DNA of 15,836 bases from Frankiaceae bacterium (GTDB lineage: Bacteria > Actinomycetota > Actinomycetes > JAFAQI01), in contig JAVEEH010000104.1 of NCBI GenBank assembly GCA_030840545.1, positions 1 to 15,836 on the forward strand, given 5' to 3'. Position numbers and translations under genes: made by a program. This document shows positions 1 through 7,025 of this stretch, piece by piece. A model generated the notes under the pieces. That model saw nothing but the letters and a program-made list of their open reading frames with translations, searched no databases and was not told where the DNA came from. The stretch's first letter is position 1, and each line of letters begins with the position of its first letter.

Positions 1-1
1 C

Positions 2-1210
2 GTCCGGGCGATCGAGCAGATGCAAGGCGCCCAGGTGCCCGCCTCGATGCTCGAGACGGTCGTCCTGCCGTCCCGGGTCGTCGACTATCACCCCGCACTG
101 CTCGACGAGCTCACCAGCGCCGGCGACGTCCTCTGGGTCGGCCAGGGTTCGCTCCCCGGCAACGACGGCTGGGTGTCGATCCACCTGGCCGACAACGCGC
201 CGCTCCTCATGCCTCTCGCGGATGCAGAGCCGACCCACACACCGCTGCACCAGCAGGTGCTCGAGTCCCTCTCCGGCGGCGGTGCGATGTTCTTCCGCAG
301 CCTGTCCGACCGCGTGACGTCTACTGACGACCGCGCGCTCGTCGAGGCGCTGTGGGACCTGGTCTGGTCCGGCCTGGTCACCAACGACACCCTCGCGCCA
401 CTTCGCAACCTCGTCGGCGCCGGCTCGCGTCGCAGCGCGCCACGCGCCCGCCCTGGCCGCCGCGGCCGACCCGTGATGCCGATCCGGTCCGGGCCGCCCA
501 GTGCCGCCGGCCGGTGGTCGCTGCTTCCCGAGCGCGAAACCGACCCGACCCGACGTGCACACGCTGCGGCTGAAGCCCTGCTCGACCGGCATGGCCTGGT
601 GACCCGCGGAGCCGTCATGGCCGAGCACGTCACCGGCGGTTTCGCCGCGGTCTACCCGGTGCTCAAGGCGTTCGAGGAGACCGGCCGATGCCGCCGTGGC
701 TATTTCGTCGAGGGCCTCGGCGGCGCTCAGTTCGCGATGCCCGGAGCCGTCGACCGGATGCGCGCGATGGCGCAGCCCCGACGGGAGACTTCGTCGTGGC
801 AGACCGCCGTCCCGGGCGGATGGCGGGAACGACGGCAGCCGGCCGAGGAGGCCGCACTGGTGCTCGCCGCTGCGGACCCGGCGAACCCCTACGGCGCGGC
901 CCTGGCCTGGCCCGACCACGCCGGCACCCACCGGCCGGGACGCAAGGCCGGGGCGCTTGTCGTGCTCGTCGACGGTGAGCTCGCCCTCTACGTCGAGCGC
1001 GGAGGCAAGTCGCTGCTGTCGTGGAGTGACGACCCAGCCTGCGTGCAGCCGGCCGCGGATGCACTCGCCCTCGCGGTGCGCGACGGCATGCTCGGCAAGC
1101 TGGCGGTCGAGCGCGCCGACGGCGAGGCGGTGCTGACCTCTCCGCTCGGCGCGGCGCTCGAGCAGGCAGGGTTTCGCCCGACCCCGCGAGGTCTTCGCCT
1201 CCGCGCCTGA
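2..1210 (+). CDS. lhr: Lhr-type ATP-dependent DNA helicase, C-terminal part (5' end outside window)
   Basis: The reading frame is open from base 2, so this is the last ~402 residues of a longer protein; full-length actinobacterial Lhr is about 1,500 residues. Recognisable Lhr-family stretches are the opening segment with LPSRVVDYHPALLDEL and DGWVSIHL, the GRWSLLP motif near the middle, and the C-terminal GRKAGALVVLVDG / LYVERGGKSLLSW stretch. The RecA-like motor domains lie upstream of the window; what is present is the winged-helix/C-terminal region. Known for the family: Lhr is a 3'-5' translocase that unwinds RNA:DNA hybrids and takes part in repair, and the C-terminal domain of the E. coli protein has been reported to act as a uracil-DNA glycosylase. 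Proximity to nei2 fits a repair role. An Arg/Pro-rich linker lies at about residues 143-160 of this fragment. The family call is firm; the activity of this copy is inferred. Confidence 0.93.
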   Translation, partial: VRAIEQMQGAQVPASMLETVVLPSRVVDYHPALLDELTSAGDVLWVGQGSLPGNDGWVSIHLADNAPLLMPLADAEPTHTPLHQQVLESLSGGGAMFFRSLSDRVTSTDDRALVEALWDLVWSGLVTNDTLAPLRNLVGAGSRRSAPRARPGRRGRPVMPIRSGPPSAAGRWSLLPERETDPTRRAHAAAEALLDRHGLVTRGAVMAEHVTGGFAAVYPVLKAFEETGRCRRGYFVEGLGGAQFAMPGAVDRMRAMAQPRRETSSWQTAVPGGWRERRQPAEEAALVLAAADPANPYGAALAWPDHAGTHRPGRKAGALVVLVDGELALYVERGGKSLLSWSDDPACVQPAADALALAVRDGMLGKLAVERADGEAVLTSPLGAALEQAGFRPTPRGLRLRA

Positions 1211-1239
1211 CCGTCCTGGCGAGCCGCCCTCACTCCGGC

Positions 1240-1245
1240 GATACT
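1240..1245 (+). promoter_or_regulatory. Possible -10 element for the SHOCT-domain gene
   Basis: GATACT matches the -10 consensus at four of six positions and would place a transcript start near 1252, about 19 nt before the ATG at 1271. No good -35 hexamer is visible 16-18 bases upstream. A GAGGGA Shine-Dalgarno at 1261-1266 sits four bases before the start, so this mRNA would have a short leader. Confidence 0.3.
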
Positions 1246-1270
1246 TGCGTTCTCGGACGAGAGGGATCAG

Positions 1271-1612
1271 ATGAGCGGGCCCAGCATTCCCAGTGGCTTC
1301 ATCGCCATTTTCGTCATCTTCGCGATCATCGGCGTCGGCTCGGCGATCTACCGCATGTCGCTGGCTCGCCGGATCGCCCGCGGTGCGGGACTGAACGAGA
1401 ACGACGCGGCGGCCACCACCTTTCTGACCCCGAACGGGCTGGACGCGACCTACCTGGCGGCGAGCCTGCATGGCCGCGCGCAGGCTCCGGCTGGTGCCGC
1501 TGGGCGGTCGACCGAGGACAGGTTGCGCGAGCTGCAGGGCCTACGGGACTCGGGGTTGGTGACAGCGCAGGAGTACGACGCGCGCCGTACGGCGATCCTC
1601 GATCAGGTCTGA
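1271..1612 (+). CDS. Small SHOCT-domain membrane protein
   Basis: 113 residues. Residues ~8-27 form one hydrophobic helix (FIAIFVIFAIIGVGSAIY), followed by a basic stretch (LARRIAR), predicting a single-pass protein with its C-terminal part in the cytoplasm. Residues ~80-113 match the SHOCT domain (short C-terminal domain): RLRELQGLRDSGLVTAQEY followed by R-R-A-I-L at the end. SHOCT domains are found at the ends of many unrelated small proteins and are thought to mediate interactions; no enzymatic role is known. The ATG at 1271 is preceded by GAGGGA at four bases. The gene starts 60 bp after lhr and ends 40 bp before the convergent VOC gene. Identification as a SHOCT membrane protein is good; its function is unknown. 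Confidence 0.85.
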   Translation: MSGPSIPSGFIAIFVIFAIIGVGSAIYRMSLARRIARGAGLNENDAAATTFLTPNGLDATYLAASLHGRAQAPAGAAGRSTEDRLRELQGLRDSGLVTAQEYDARRTAILDQV

Positions 1613-1644
1613 GTGGCCGCGGCTCTCCCCATGACAGCGGCCGC
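1613..1644. terminator. Possible bidirectional hairpin between convergent genes
   Basis: Arms GTGGCCGC (1613-1620) and GCGGCCGC (1637-1644) can pair over eight bases (one G-U), with a 16-base loop. It starts immediately after the SHOCT gene stop codon and ends 8 bp from the VOC stop, where a shared terminator would be expected. There is no T-run on either side, and the loop is long, so intrinsic termination is uncertain. Confidence 0.25.
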
Positions 1645-1652
1645 TTGCCGGG

Positions 1653-2117
1653 TCAGGCCGGAAGCAGCACGACCCCGCGCTCGTCGACCTCCCAGTAGGG
1701 GTTGTGCGCGACCTCCCAGAGGTTGCTGTCAGGGTCCGCGAAGTATCCCGAGTAGCCGCCCCAGAACACCTTCTGCCCCGGCTTCACCAGTCGACCGCCG
1801 GCCGCCTGCGCCGCGGCGAGTGCCGCATCCACCTCCGCCGGCGACGCGACGTTGATCGCTGTCGCGACGCCACGGAATGCCGATGGCTCCACCGTCGGGA
1901 GCGTTGCATCCGCCGCCAGCGCGTCCTGACCGAACAGTGCAAGGACACATCCGACGGTCGCGAAAAAGCTCACCTCACCCGCCACCGACGACGACGACAG
2001 CGGCCAGCCGAGGCGCTGGTAGAACTCCGTGGCGCGCCCGACGTCAGCCACACCCAGCGTGATGACCGTGATCCGGGCGGGGATGCTCATGCTGACTCGC
2101 TCGTGGCTCTCGATCAT
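1653..2117 (-). CDS. VOC-family (glyoxalase/bleomycin-resistance fold) protein
   Basis: 154 residues from ATG 2117. The vicinal-oxygen-chelate fold is shown by ITVITLGVADVGRATEFYQ at the first beta strand (residues ~16-34), an alanine-rich helix near residues 96-107, and the GGYSGYFADPDSNLWEVAHN motif at ~120-139, whose Glu is a usual metal ligand. VOC proteins are metal-dependent lyases, isomerases, dioxygenases or binding proteins; the substrate cannot be read here. Start choice: ATG 2090 (MSIPAR) agrees better with the usual family N-terminus, but a weak -10-like CAGAGT lies exactly six bases before ATG 2117, as in the leaderless genes nearby. Neither ATG has a good Shine-Dalgarno. It is divergent from nei2, with only 38 bp between start codons. 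Confidence 0.85.
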   Translation of the reverse strand: MIESHERVSMSIPARITVITLGVADVGRATEFYQRLGWPLSSSSVAGEVSFFATVGCVLALFGQDALAADATLPTVEPSAFRGVATAINVASPAEVDAALAAAQAAGGRLVKPGQKVFWGGYSGYFADPDSNLWEVAHNPYWEVDERGVVLLPA

Positions 2118-2123
2118 GGCCTT

Positions 2124-2129
2124 ACTCTG
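2124..2129 (-). promoter_or_regulatory. Weak -10 candidate for the VOC gene (leaderless arrangement)
   Basis: On the - strand this reads CAGAGT, followed by six bases and then ATG 2117. It has the A2 and T6 of the actinobacterial TANNNT hexamer but not T1. No -35 is evident. Support comes mainly from having the same spacing as four stronger examples in this window. Confidence 0.3.
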
Positions 2130-2143
2130 CCCCAGCCGGCGGC

Positions 2144-2149
2144 TAGCGT
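2144..2149 (+). promoter_or_regulatory. -10 element of a predicted leaderless nei2 promoter
   Basis: TAGCGT, then six bases, then the GTG start at 2156. The start codon is fixed by biochemistry (Pro2-Glu3 must follow Met) and no Shine-Dalgarno precedes it, so transcription probably starts at or next to the G of GTG. The -35 region is weak (CTTACT at 2121-2126, 17-base spacer) and overlaps the -10 candidate of the divergent VOC gene. Confidence 0.6.
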
Positions 2150-2155
2150 GGATGT

Positions 2156-2956
2156 GTGCCCGAAGGAGACACCGTCTGGCTGGCTGCGCGACGGATGCAC
2201 GACGCGCTTGCGGGCCGGAGTCTCACGCACACGGACTTCCGCGTCCCGCAACTCGCCACCACGGACCTCACCGGCCGCGAGGTGTCCGAAGTGGTGAGTC
2301 ACGGCAAGCACATGCTGACGCGCGTCCGCGGCGACCTCACTGTGCACACGCATTTCGAGATGGACGGCAGCTGGCACCTTTACCGGCCCGGCACCCGATG
2401 GACCGGCGGCCCGGCATGGCAGGTGCGCATCGTCCTCGCCAACGACGACTGGCAGGCGGTCGGCTACCGGATGCCGGTGGTCGAGCTTCTGCCCACCGCC
2501 GAGGAGCACCGCATCATCGGTCACATCGGGCCGGATCTGCTCGGCGAGTGGGATCACGACGAGGCCCTGCGCCGGCTGCGGTCGAAGCCGGCACGCGAGA
2601 TCGGCCCGGCGCTGCTCGACCAGCGCAACCTCGCCGGCATCGGCAACCTCTACAAGGCCGAGACGTTGTTCCTCTCCGGCGTCACGCCGTGGACCCGGGT
2701 CGGCGACATCGACGACCTCGATGCCGTCGTACGACGGGCGCGCAAGCTCATGCAGGCCAACAAGAACCACTGGCAGCAGACGACGACCGGCAGTCTGCGG
2801 CCGGGTGCGGACCACTGGGTTTTCGAGCGCAGCGGTCGGCCGTGCCGTCGGTGTGGCACGAGGGTCGCCTCGGCGGTGCAGCCCGAGCCCGGCCGCGAAC
2901 GCTACGAGCGGATCTCCTACTGGTGCGCACAGTGCCAGGCTGGTCCAGGTCCTTGA
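2156..2956 (+). CDS. nei2: Nei2-type Fpg/Nei family DNA glycosylase/AP lyase
   Basis: 266 residues. MPEGDTVW at the N-terminus supplies the catalytic Pro2 (Schiff-base nucleophile after Met removal) and Glu3; Lys51 in HGKHML is the conserved family lysine. The helix-two-turn-helix region is at ~150-172 (LLDQRNLAGIGNLYKAETLF). The C-terminal zinc finger has Cys230, Cys233, Cys257 and Cys260. The enzyme excises oxidised bases and cleaves the abasic site by beta/delta-elimination in base-excision repair. The PEGDTVW start and overall sequence match actinobacterial Nei2 rather than Fpg (MutM). The inter-pair finger spacing is 23 residues, seven longer than the classical 16. GTG 2156 is the only start that gives the required Pro2-Glu3; it lacks a Shine-Dalgarno. 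In M. tuberculosis nei2 (Rv3297) neighbours lhr (Rv3296), as nearly here. Confidence 0.95.
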   Translation: MPEGDTVWLAARRMHDALAGRSLTHTDFRVPQLATTDLTGREVSEVVSHGKHMLTRVRGDLTVHTHFEMDGSWHLYRPGTRWTGGPAWQVRIVLANDDWQAVGYRMPVVELLPTAEEHRIIGHIGPDLLGEWDHDEALRRLRSKPAREIGPALLDQRNLAGIGNLYKAETLFLSGVTPWTRVGDIDDLDAVVRRARKLMQANKNHWQQTTTGSLRPGADHWVFERSGRPCRRCGTRVASAVQPEPGRERYERISYWCAQCQAGPGP

Positions 2957-3026
2957 GACAAGGGCCGGCGAAACGGACGCGAGGGATGGTTCACTCGTTC
3001 TTCGCAGGCCGGCAAGGCCTTCTCGC

Positions 3027-3035
3027 GGGGGGTGG
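3027..3035 (+). promoter_or_regulatory. Ribosome binding site deciding the start of the secreted protein
   Basis: GGGGGGTGG resembles the anti-SD complement GGAGGTGA; its core lies about five bases before GTG 3038. For the alternative start GTG 3032 the G-run would abut the codon, so 3038 is preferred. Confidence 0.5.
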
Positions 3036-3037
3036 CA

Positions 3038-6000
3038 GTGGGACGGCGACGAGCGTCAGCAGCAGCAGCGGGCATGGCTCTGGCGCTCCTGCCGGTCCCG
3101 GCACCCGCGGAAGCATCCGCGCCAGTCACGACGTTTCAGCTTGCAGAAGGCCCGAGCTACCAAACTCCATACCGGATTCCGGAACTCGCGAGCGCGGACT
3201 ACGTCGTGTCCCGCACCCCCGACGGCGTCCTCGTCGCGACCCCGACCGCCGGAGGGGCCGACGTCGCGATCCCTGACGCAGCCGGGCTGACGGGGCAAGT
3301 CCAGGGATCCGGCGGAGCGGGCACCAGCATTTCGGCCGGCATGCTCACCGAGAGCCATTCGGCCGGCTCCGTCACCTACCTGCACATCGCCACCGGAGCC
3401 TTCGCGACCCAGCCCAGCCAGGGCAGATACCTCAGCGCCGCCCCGGGCGGATGGCTCGCCGTTTCCGGGCAGTCGGTGCGACTGGTCGATGCCGACTCGG
3501 GCGTCGCGACCGATCTCGGCACCGTGCCGAACATCTATGACTCCGATCCGGTCGACTACGGCGCCGCCGACGCGACCCACGCGGTCGTCTCCTGGGTCCA
3601 CCTCGCGACCTACGTGAGGCATTTCGCGGTGTTCGACATGCTCACCCATCTCAAGCAGGAGTTCACGTCCAACTCATCGGGTTGCATGAAGCCAGGACCG
3701 CACGACCTGTGCCTACCGCGGTACTTCGCTCTGACCAGCAACGCGATTGCCTGGTGGAATCCGCACAGCCGCACCGTCAATCGGCTCGGCTTCGACGCAA
3801 GCACGGAAGTCGCGCTGTCCCTTCCCGCACGGCGCGGGATCTACGAGGTCGTCGCCACCGGCGGCGCGACCGGGTGGTCCGACTACTCCTACGACTCCGG
3901 CGTACCGCCTGCGTTCGAGACGGTGCCGATCGCCGGGGGGGTCCCCCGCCGGCGGCTCGGGATATCAGCCGTGGCGGACGACGGAGAAGGGCGTTTCTAC
4001 TACGACTACGCCCCGAACGGCGGCCAGCCGGGCTTGTACAGCGCAGCGTCCGCCTCAACCACGCCGGTGTTGCTCCAGTCCGACCAGCCGATCCCAGCGG
4101 CCGGCACGGTCCCGAGCCCGAGCCAGGGGCAGGTCGCATGGAGCGACGACGAACGATCCCCGACGACGATCTGGGAACGCCCGGTCCTCCAGGGGCCAGG
4201 TCCACCGTCCATCGGTCCGTCGAGTCTCGTCGACAAGCAAGCCGCCGACTACCGGGTCCTGACCTCGGGCCGGCACACCATCGTCGAACGCCAGTCGTCG
4301 ACCGGACCGCCGGTCTGGTACGACGAGGCCGTCTCCGCAGACGGGACCCATCTGCACCCGTTGGCCCTTCCGCTCGACGCTCAGCCGGTCGTCCTGTCAG
4401 GGACGCGCCTGTTGTACAACCAGACATTCGAGGGAGGGAGCTACCTCTACACGCTCTACGACCTCAACACCCGCGTGGCACAGCACTTCGTGGCCTTCCA
4501 GGCAGCGCTGTGGGGGAACTACGTCGCCTACCAGTCCATGACGGGAGGGATCTATCTCCGGGACCTTGCCGGCCACGCCGCGCCGACACACATCTCGGAA
4601 GCGAACTCCACGCCGTACGTCGCCGGCGACTACCTGGCGTGGTCCGGACAGGTTTGTAACCCGTCCTGTCACGTCGACACGCAGTACGTGAACTTCCGAA
4701 CGGGGACTGGCCCGGTCGACATGGGCGAGGTGCAGCTCGACGCTCTCAGCGACTCCTACGTCGTAACCGAGAACCAGGCGGCCTACGGCGAGCCGCGCAC
4801 CATCGTTGCGTTGAACCCCGTCACCCAGGCGACGACCACGGTGAGTGCGCAAGCAGCGCCCGGCGCGAACGCCGACGCCAATGTCGTCGGCTGGCGAGAC
4901 AATCCTGCGCACAACATCCACGCTTCTCAGATCTCCGTGCTGCCGGACGCAGGCGTCACCGGTCGGCTACTAGGACGATCCGGTGCCCCGCGGCGAGTTG
5001 CCCGGCCTGAGCAGACCATGTGGCGCGCAGAGTGGGCGTCGTCCCGCCCCTTGACATCATGCGGCGTTGACATCACCAAGGCTGGGGTGTTGGTGCGCTC
5101 ATTGGCGTGTGACCCGACGGTCATGGGCGTCGGCACGATCAGCGTCACGTGGAATCTCCGCGATACCAACGGGACGCCCGTACCGAACGGCTCGTATGAC
5201 TGGACTCTCACCGCGACTGACAGCCACGGTCCGTTGACGGACTATGACGGCGTAGCGCGCCCCCTGTCCGGGGCCGTGTCGGTGGGCGTTGCCTCGGCGC
5301 ATGCCTCGGCCACGCCACCCGCAGGGGGCTCGCGGGCCTGGCGACTAGCCTTCGACGCGGCCGTTTACGGCGCCGACAGCGCATCGGTCCAGCTTCGTGA
5401 TCGGAGCGGCGCGGTGGTCCCCGCAACCATCGAGTGCAGCAGCAAGGACGGACACGCCGCAGACTGCGTCGGTCCGTTCCGGCGCGTCACCCTCACCCCG
5501 ACCGAGCCTCTGACCCCTGGTCGGTCCTTTCGGCTGCACGTCAATCATGACGCGGGGGGTAACGCGATCGTCGACTCCGCGGGAGGCGACGTCGCGACTT
5601 GGGTGTCCGCGCTGCACACGATCCGGAGCCTGGATGACCAGGACATGCAGCAACACTGGGGTTCAGTGGCCAACACCCGCGCGATCGGGGGCAGCTACCA
5701 ACGCGACGACCTGGCCGGCGCGACCATCACCCTCCGGGTGAGATTGGGCATCAAGCTCTGGTATGCACAGGGTCCGGACGAGGGAAGCCTCACGGTCAAG
5801 GTTGACGGGGTCCGGCAACCCGCCATCGACGAGTACTCGCCACGGCGCACGTTCGGTTTGAGCCGCGTTTACGGGACCGGACCGGGGGGTCACGACATCA
5901 CGATCACGGTCGGTGGCAGACACGACGCCCGTTCCACCGGAGGCTTCGGCGTCGTCGATGCCATCAGCGTGGACTGCTTCGACAGCGTCAAGAACTGTCC

Positions 6001-6352
6001 GCCCATGGTGACCGACGTCGGCCGCTGGTCGACGGTTGCGGACGTCTCGGCGAGCTCCGGTGCCTACATGACGTCCGACACGGCCGGCGCGACCGCAGCC
6101 TTCGCGGTTCGCGGGACCGGGTTCGACCTCTACCGGCTGGTCGGCCGGCACCAAGGGCTGGCGACACTCCTCGTGGACGGACGTCGCGTGGCCGTCATCA
6201 ACAGCTACCGGGCGACGAAGCGGATGGCGCCGTTCCGGTGCCGCGGCCTGACGGCCGGCGAACACTCCGTCCGGGTCGTGGTCCGCCACGAACGGCCAGA
6301 GCGTGGGCTCGGCGGGTTCGCGGTGTCCCTGGACCGGGTTGTCGCGGTCTAG
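3038..6352 (+). CDS. Large secreted multidomain protein (propeller-like, Ig-like and C-terminal beta-sandwich repeats)
   Basis: About 1,104 residues from GTG 3038 (GTG 3032 adds two). A Sec signal peptide is clear: basic GRRR, an Ala/Leu-rich core and likely cleavage at AEASA near residue 28. Residues ~30-650 carry recurring strands ending in V/A-W (VVSWVH, IAWWNP, VAWSDD, LAWSGQ, VVGWRD), as expected of a beta-propeller. Residues ~700-730 (VTWNLRDTNGTPVPNGSYDW) match the FlgD Ig-like domain; ~765-855 resemble a Big_5/SbsA Ig-like domain with LTPGRSFRLHV. Two tandem ~110-residue units (about 873-978 and 996-1102) share a W-SVA/W-STVAD start, a GATxxxxV strand, VDG and a GGFxVxxD end. Paired cysteines fit an extracellular protein. 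No anchor, catalytic motif or C-terminal membrane helix is seen. It may be a surface or matrix/carbohydrate-binding protein, but no function is recognised. Its stop overlaps the convergent tetR stop by 4 nt. Confidence 0.85.
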   Translation: MGRRRASAAAAGMALALLPVPAPAEASAPVTTFQLAEGPSYQTPYRIPELASADYVVSRTPDGVLVATPTAGGADVAIPDAAGLTGQVQGSGGAGTSISAGMLTESHSAGSVTYLHIATGAFATQPSQGRYLSAAPGGWLAVSGQSVRLVDADSGVATDLGTVPNIYDSDPVDYGAADATHAVVSWVHLATYVRHFAVFDMLTHLKQEFTSNSSGCMKPGPHDLCLPRYFALTSNAIAWWNPHSRTVNRLGFDASTEVALSLPARRGIYEVVATGGATGWSDYSYDSGVPPAFETVPIAGGVPRRRLGISAVADDGEGRFYYDYAPNGGQPGLYSAASASTTPVLLQSDQPIPAAGTVPSPSQGQVAWSDDERSPTTIWERPVLQGPGPPSIGPSSLVDKQAADYRVLTSGRHTIVERQSSTGPPVWYDEAVSADGTHLHPLALPLDAQPVVLSGTRLLYNQTFEGGSYLYTLYDLNTRVAQHFVAFQAALWGNYVAYQSMTGGIYLRDLAGHAAPTHISEANSTPYVAGDYLAWSGQVCNPSCHVDTQYVNFRTGTGPVDMGEVQLDALSDSYVVTENQAAYGEPRTIVALNPVTQATTTVSAQAAPGANADANVVGWRDNPAHNIHASQISVLPDAGVTGRLLGRSGAPRRVARPEQTMWRAEWASSRPLTSCGVDITKAGVLVRSLACDPTVMGVGTISVTWNLRDTNGTPVPNGSYDWTLTATDSHGPLTDYDGVARPLSGAVSVGVASAHASATPPAGGSRAWRLAFDAAVYGADSASVQLRDRSGAVVPATIECSSKDGHAADCVGPFRRVTLTPTEPLTPGRSFRLHVNHDAGGNAIVDSAGGDVATWVSALHTIRSLDDQDMQQHWGSVANTRAIGGSYQRDDLAGATITLRVRLGIKLWYAQGPDEGSLTVKVDGVRQPAIDEYSPRRTFGLSRVYGTGPGGHDITITVGGRHDARSTGGFGVVDAISVDCFDSVKNCPPMVTDVGRWSTVADVSASSGAYMTSDTAGATAAFAVRGTGFDLYRLVGRHQGLATLLVDGRRVAVINSYRATKRMAPFRCRGLTAGEHSVRVVVRHERPERGLGGFAVSLDRVVAV

Positions 6353-7023
6353 AAGACGAGTTGCTGCTCGCCCGGGATCCGTGGGCGATCCGCGTCGATG
6401 TCGGCCGAGGGCAGGTCGCCGGCGACAGCCGCGGCCACTGCGGCCCCGCCCGGCAGCGCTGCAGCCACCAGGGCTGCCTGCGTGTCGACCTCGCGACCGG
6501 GCGAACCGACGAAGGACACCAGCCAGCGCAGCACGACGTCGACGGCGGCGTCGGACGTCTCGCGACCCGCCGCCACGAGCACCGCACGCACCGACAGCCG
6601 GACCGCGGCCCAGGCGGGCGACTCGCCGATCGTCATCAGCTCGGCCAACGTGGCCGGCTCGTCGGCGGCGATCCGGCGCAACGCCGGGTGCGAGCCGAGC
6701 CGCTCGGCTGCCAGCGCGAGTGCGTCCGCGAGATCGTCACTGGCGACCGTTGCGCACTCCTCGGCGAGCACGGCCACACCACCGTCGACGGTCGCGGCGT
6801 AGACCGACTCCTTGTCGCGGAAGTGGTTGTAGAGAGTGCCCTTCGCGATGCCGGACAGGGTGGCGATGTCGGCCATGGTCGCCCGGCGTGCGCCGTGCTT
6901 CTCGACCGCTCGCACCGCACCGTCGAGCACGGCCGCGCGGGTGCGGTGCATGGCGTTGCCGGCCCGGCTGCGCACGCCAGGCTCGCGCCGCGGCAAGGCG
7001 GAGGCGTCGACGGTGCTGGTCAC
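6349..7023 (-). CDS. TetR/AcrR-family transcriptional regulator
   Basis: 224 residues from GTG 7023. The N-terminal DNA-binding domain spans about residues 26-73, with AVLDGAVRAVEKHGARRATM, then the recognition part ADIATLSGIAKGTLYNHFRDKESVY, which is textbook TetR. Residues ~80-200 are an Ala-rich helical ligand/dimer domain with no recognisable subfamily signature; the ligand is unknown. The first 25 residues (Arg-rich) precede the usual TetR start, so an internal start is possible, but Met25 has no good ribosome site. It begins only 2 nt after the clgR stop, so it is almost certainly co-transcribed and translationally coupled with clgR. No own promoter is visible. It may regulate its own operon or the convergent secreted-protein gene; neither can be shown from sequence. 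Confidence 0.92.
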   Translation of the reverse strand: MTSTVDASALPRREPGVRSRAGNAMHRTRAAVLDGAVRAVEKHGARRATMADIATLSGIAKGTLYNHFRDKESVYAATVDGGVAVLAEECATVASDDLADALALAAERLGSHPALRRIAADEPATLAELMTIGESPAWAAVRLSVRAVLVAAGRETSDAAVDVVLRWLVSFVGSPGREVDTQAALVAAALPGGAAVAAAVAGDLPSADIDADRPRIPGEQQLVF

Positions 7024-7025
7024 GG

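Noticed and set aside
2118..2155. DNA-damage (LexA box or PafBC/RecA-NDp type) control of nei2
   Set aside because: The TANNNT is present, but no TTGTC-type upstream element or LexA-like inverted repeat is visible.
3006..3020. AGGCC-N5-GGCCT inverted repeat before the secreted protein
   Set aside because: A short five-base GC stem in GC-rich DNA, no U-run, and not positioned on a recognisable promoter; chance is likely.
2029..3276. 415-codon + strand frame over nei2 and the start of the secreted protein, including ATG 2986
   Set aside because: Arg/Pro-rich composition and overlap with nei2, whose catalytic start and zinc finger are intact. The signal peptide frame at 3038 is the real one.
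3682..4659. 325-codon alternative frame inside the secreted protein gene
   Set aside because: Arg-rich, no domain, and fully inside a frame that shows a signal peptide and recognisable domains.
5051..5075. Two TTGACATCA copies resembling -35 boxes, 16 bp apart
   Set aside because: They lie inside the secreted-protein coding region, in different reading frames, and no matching -10 element leading to a gene start was seen.
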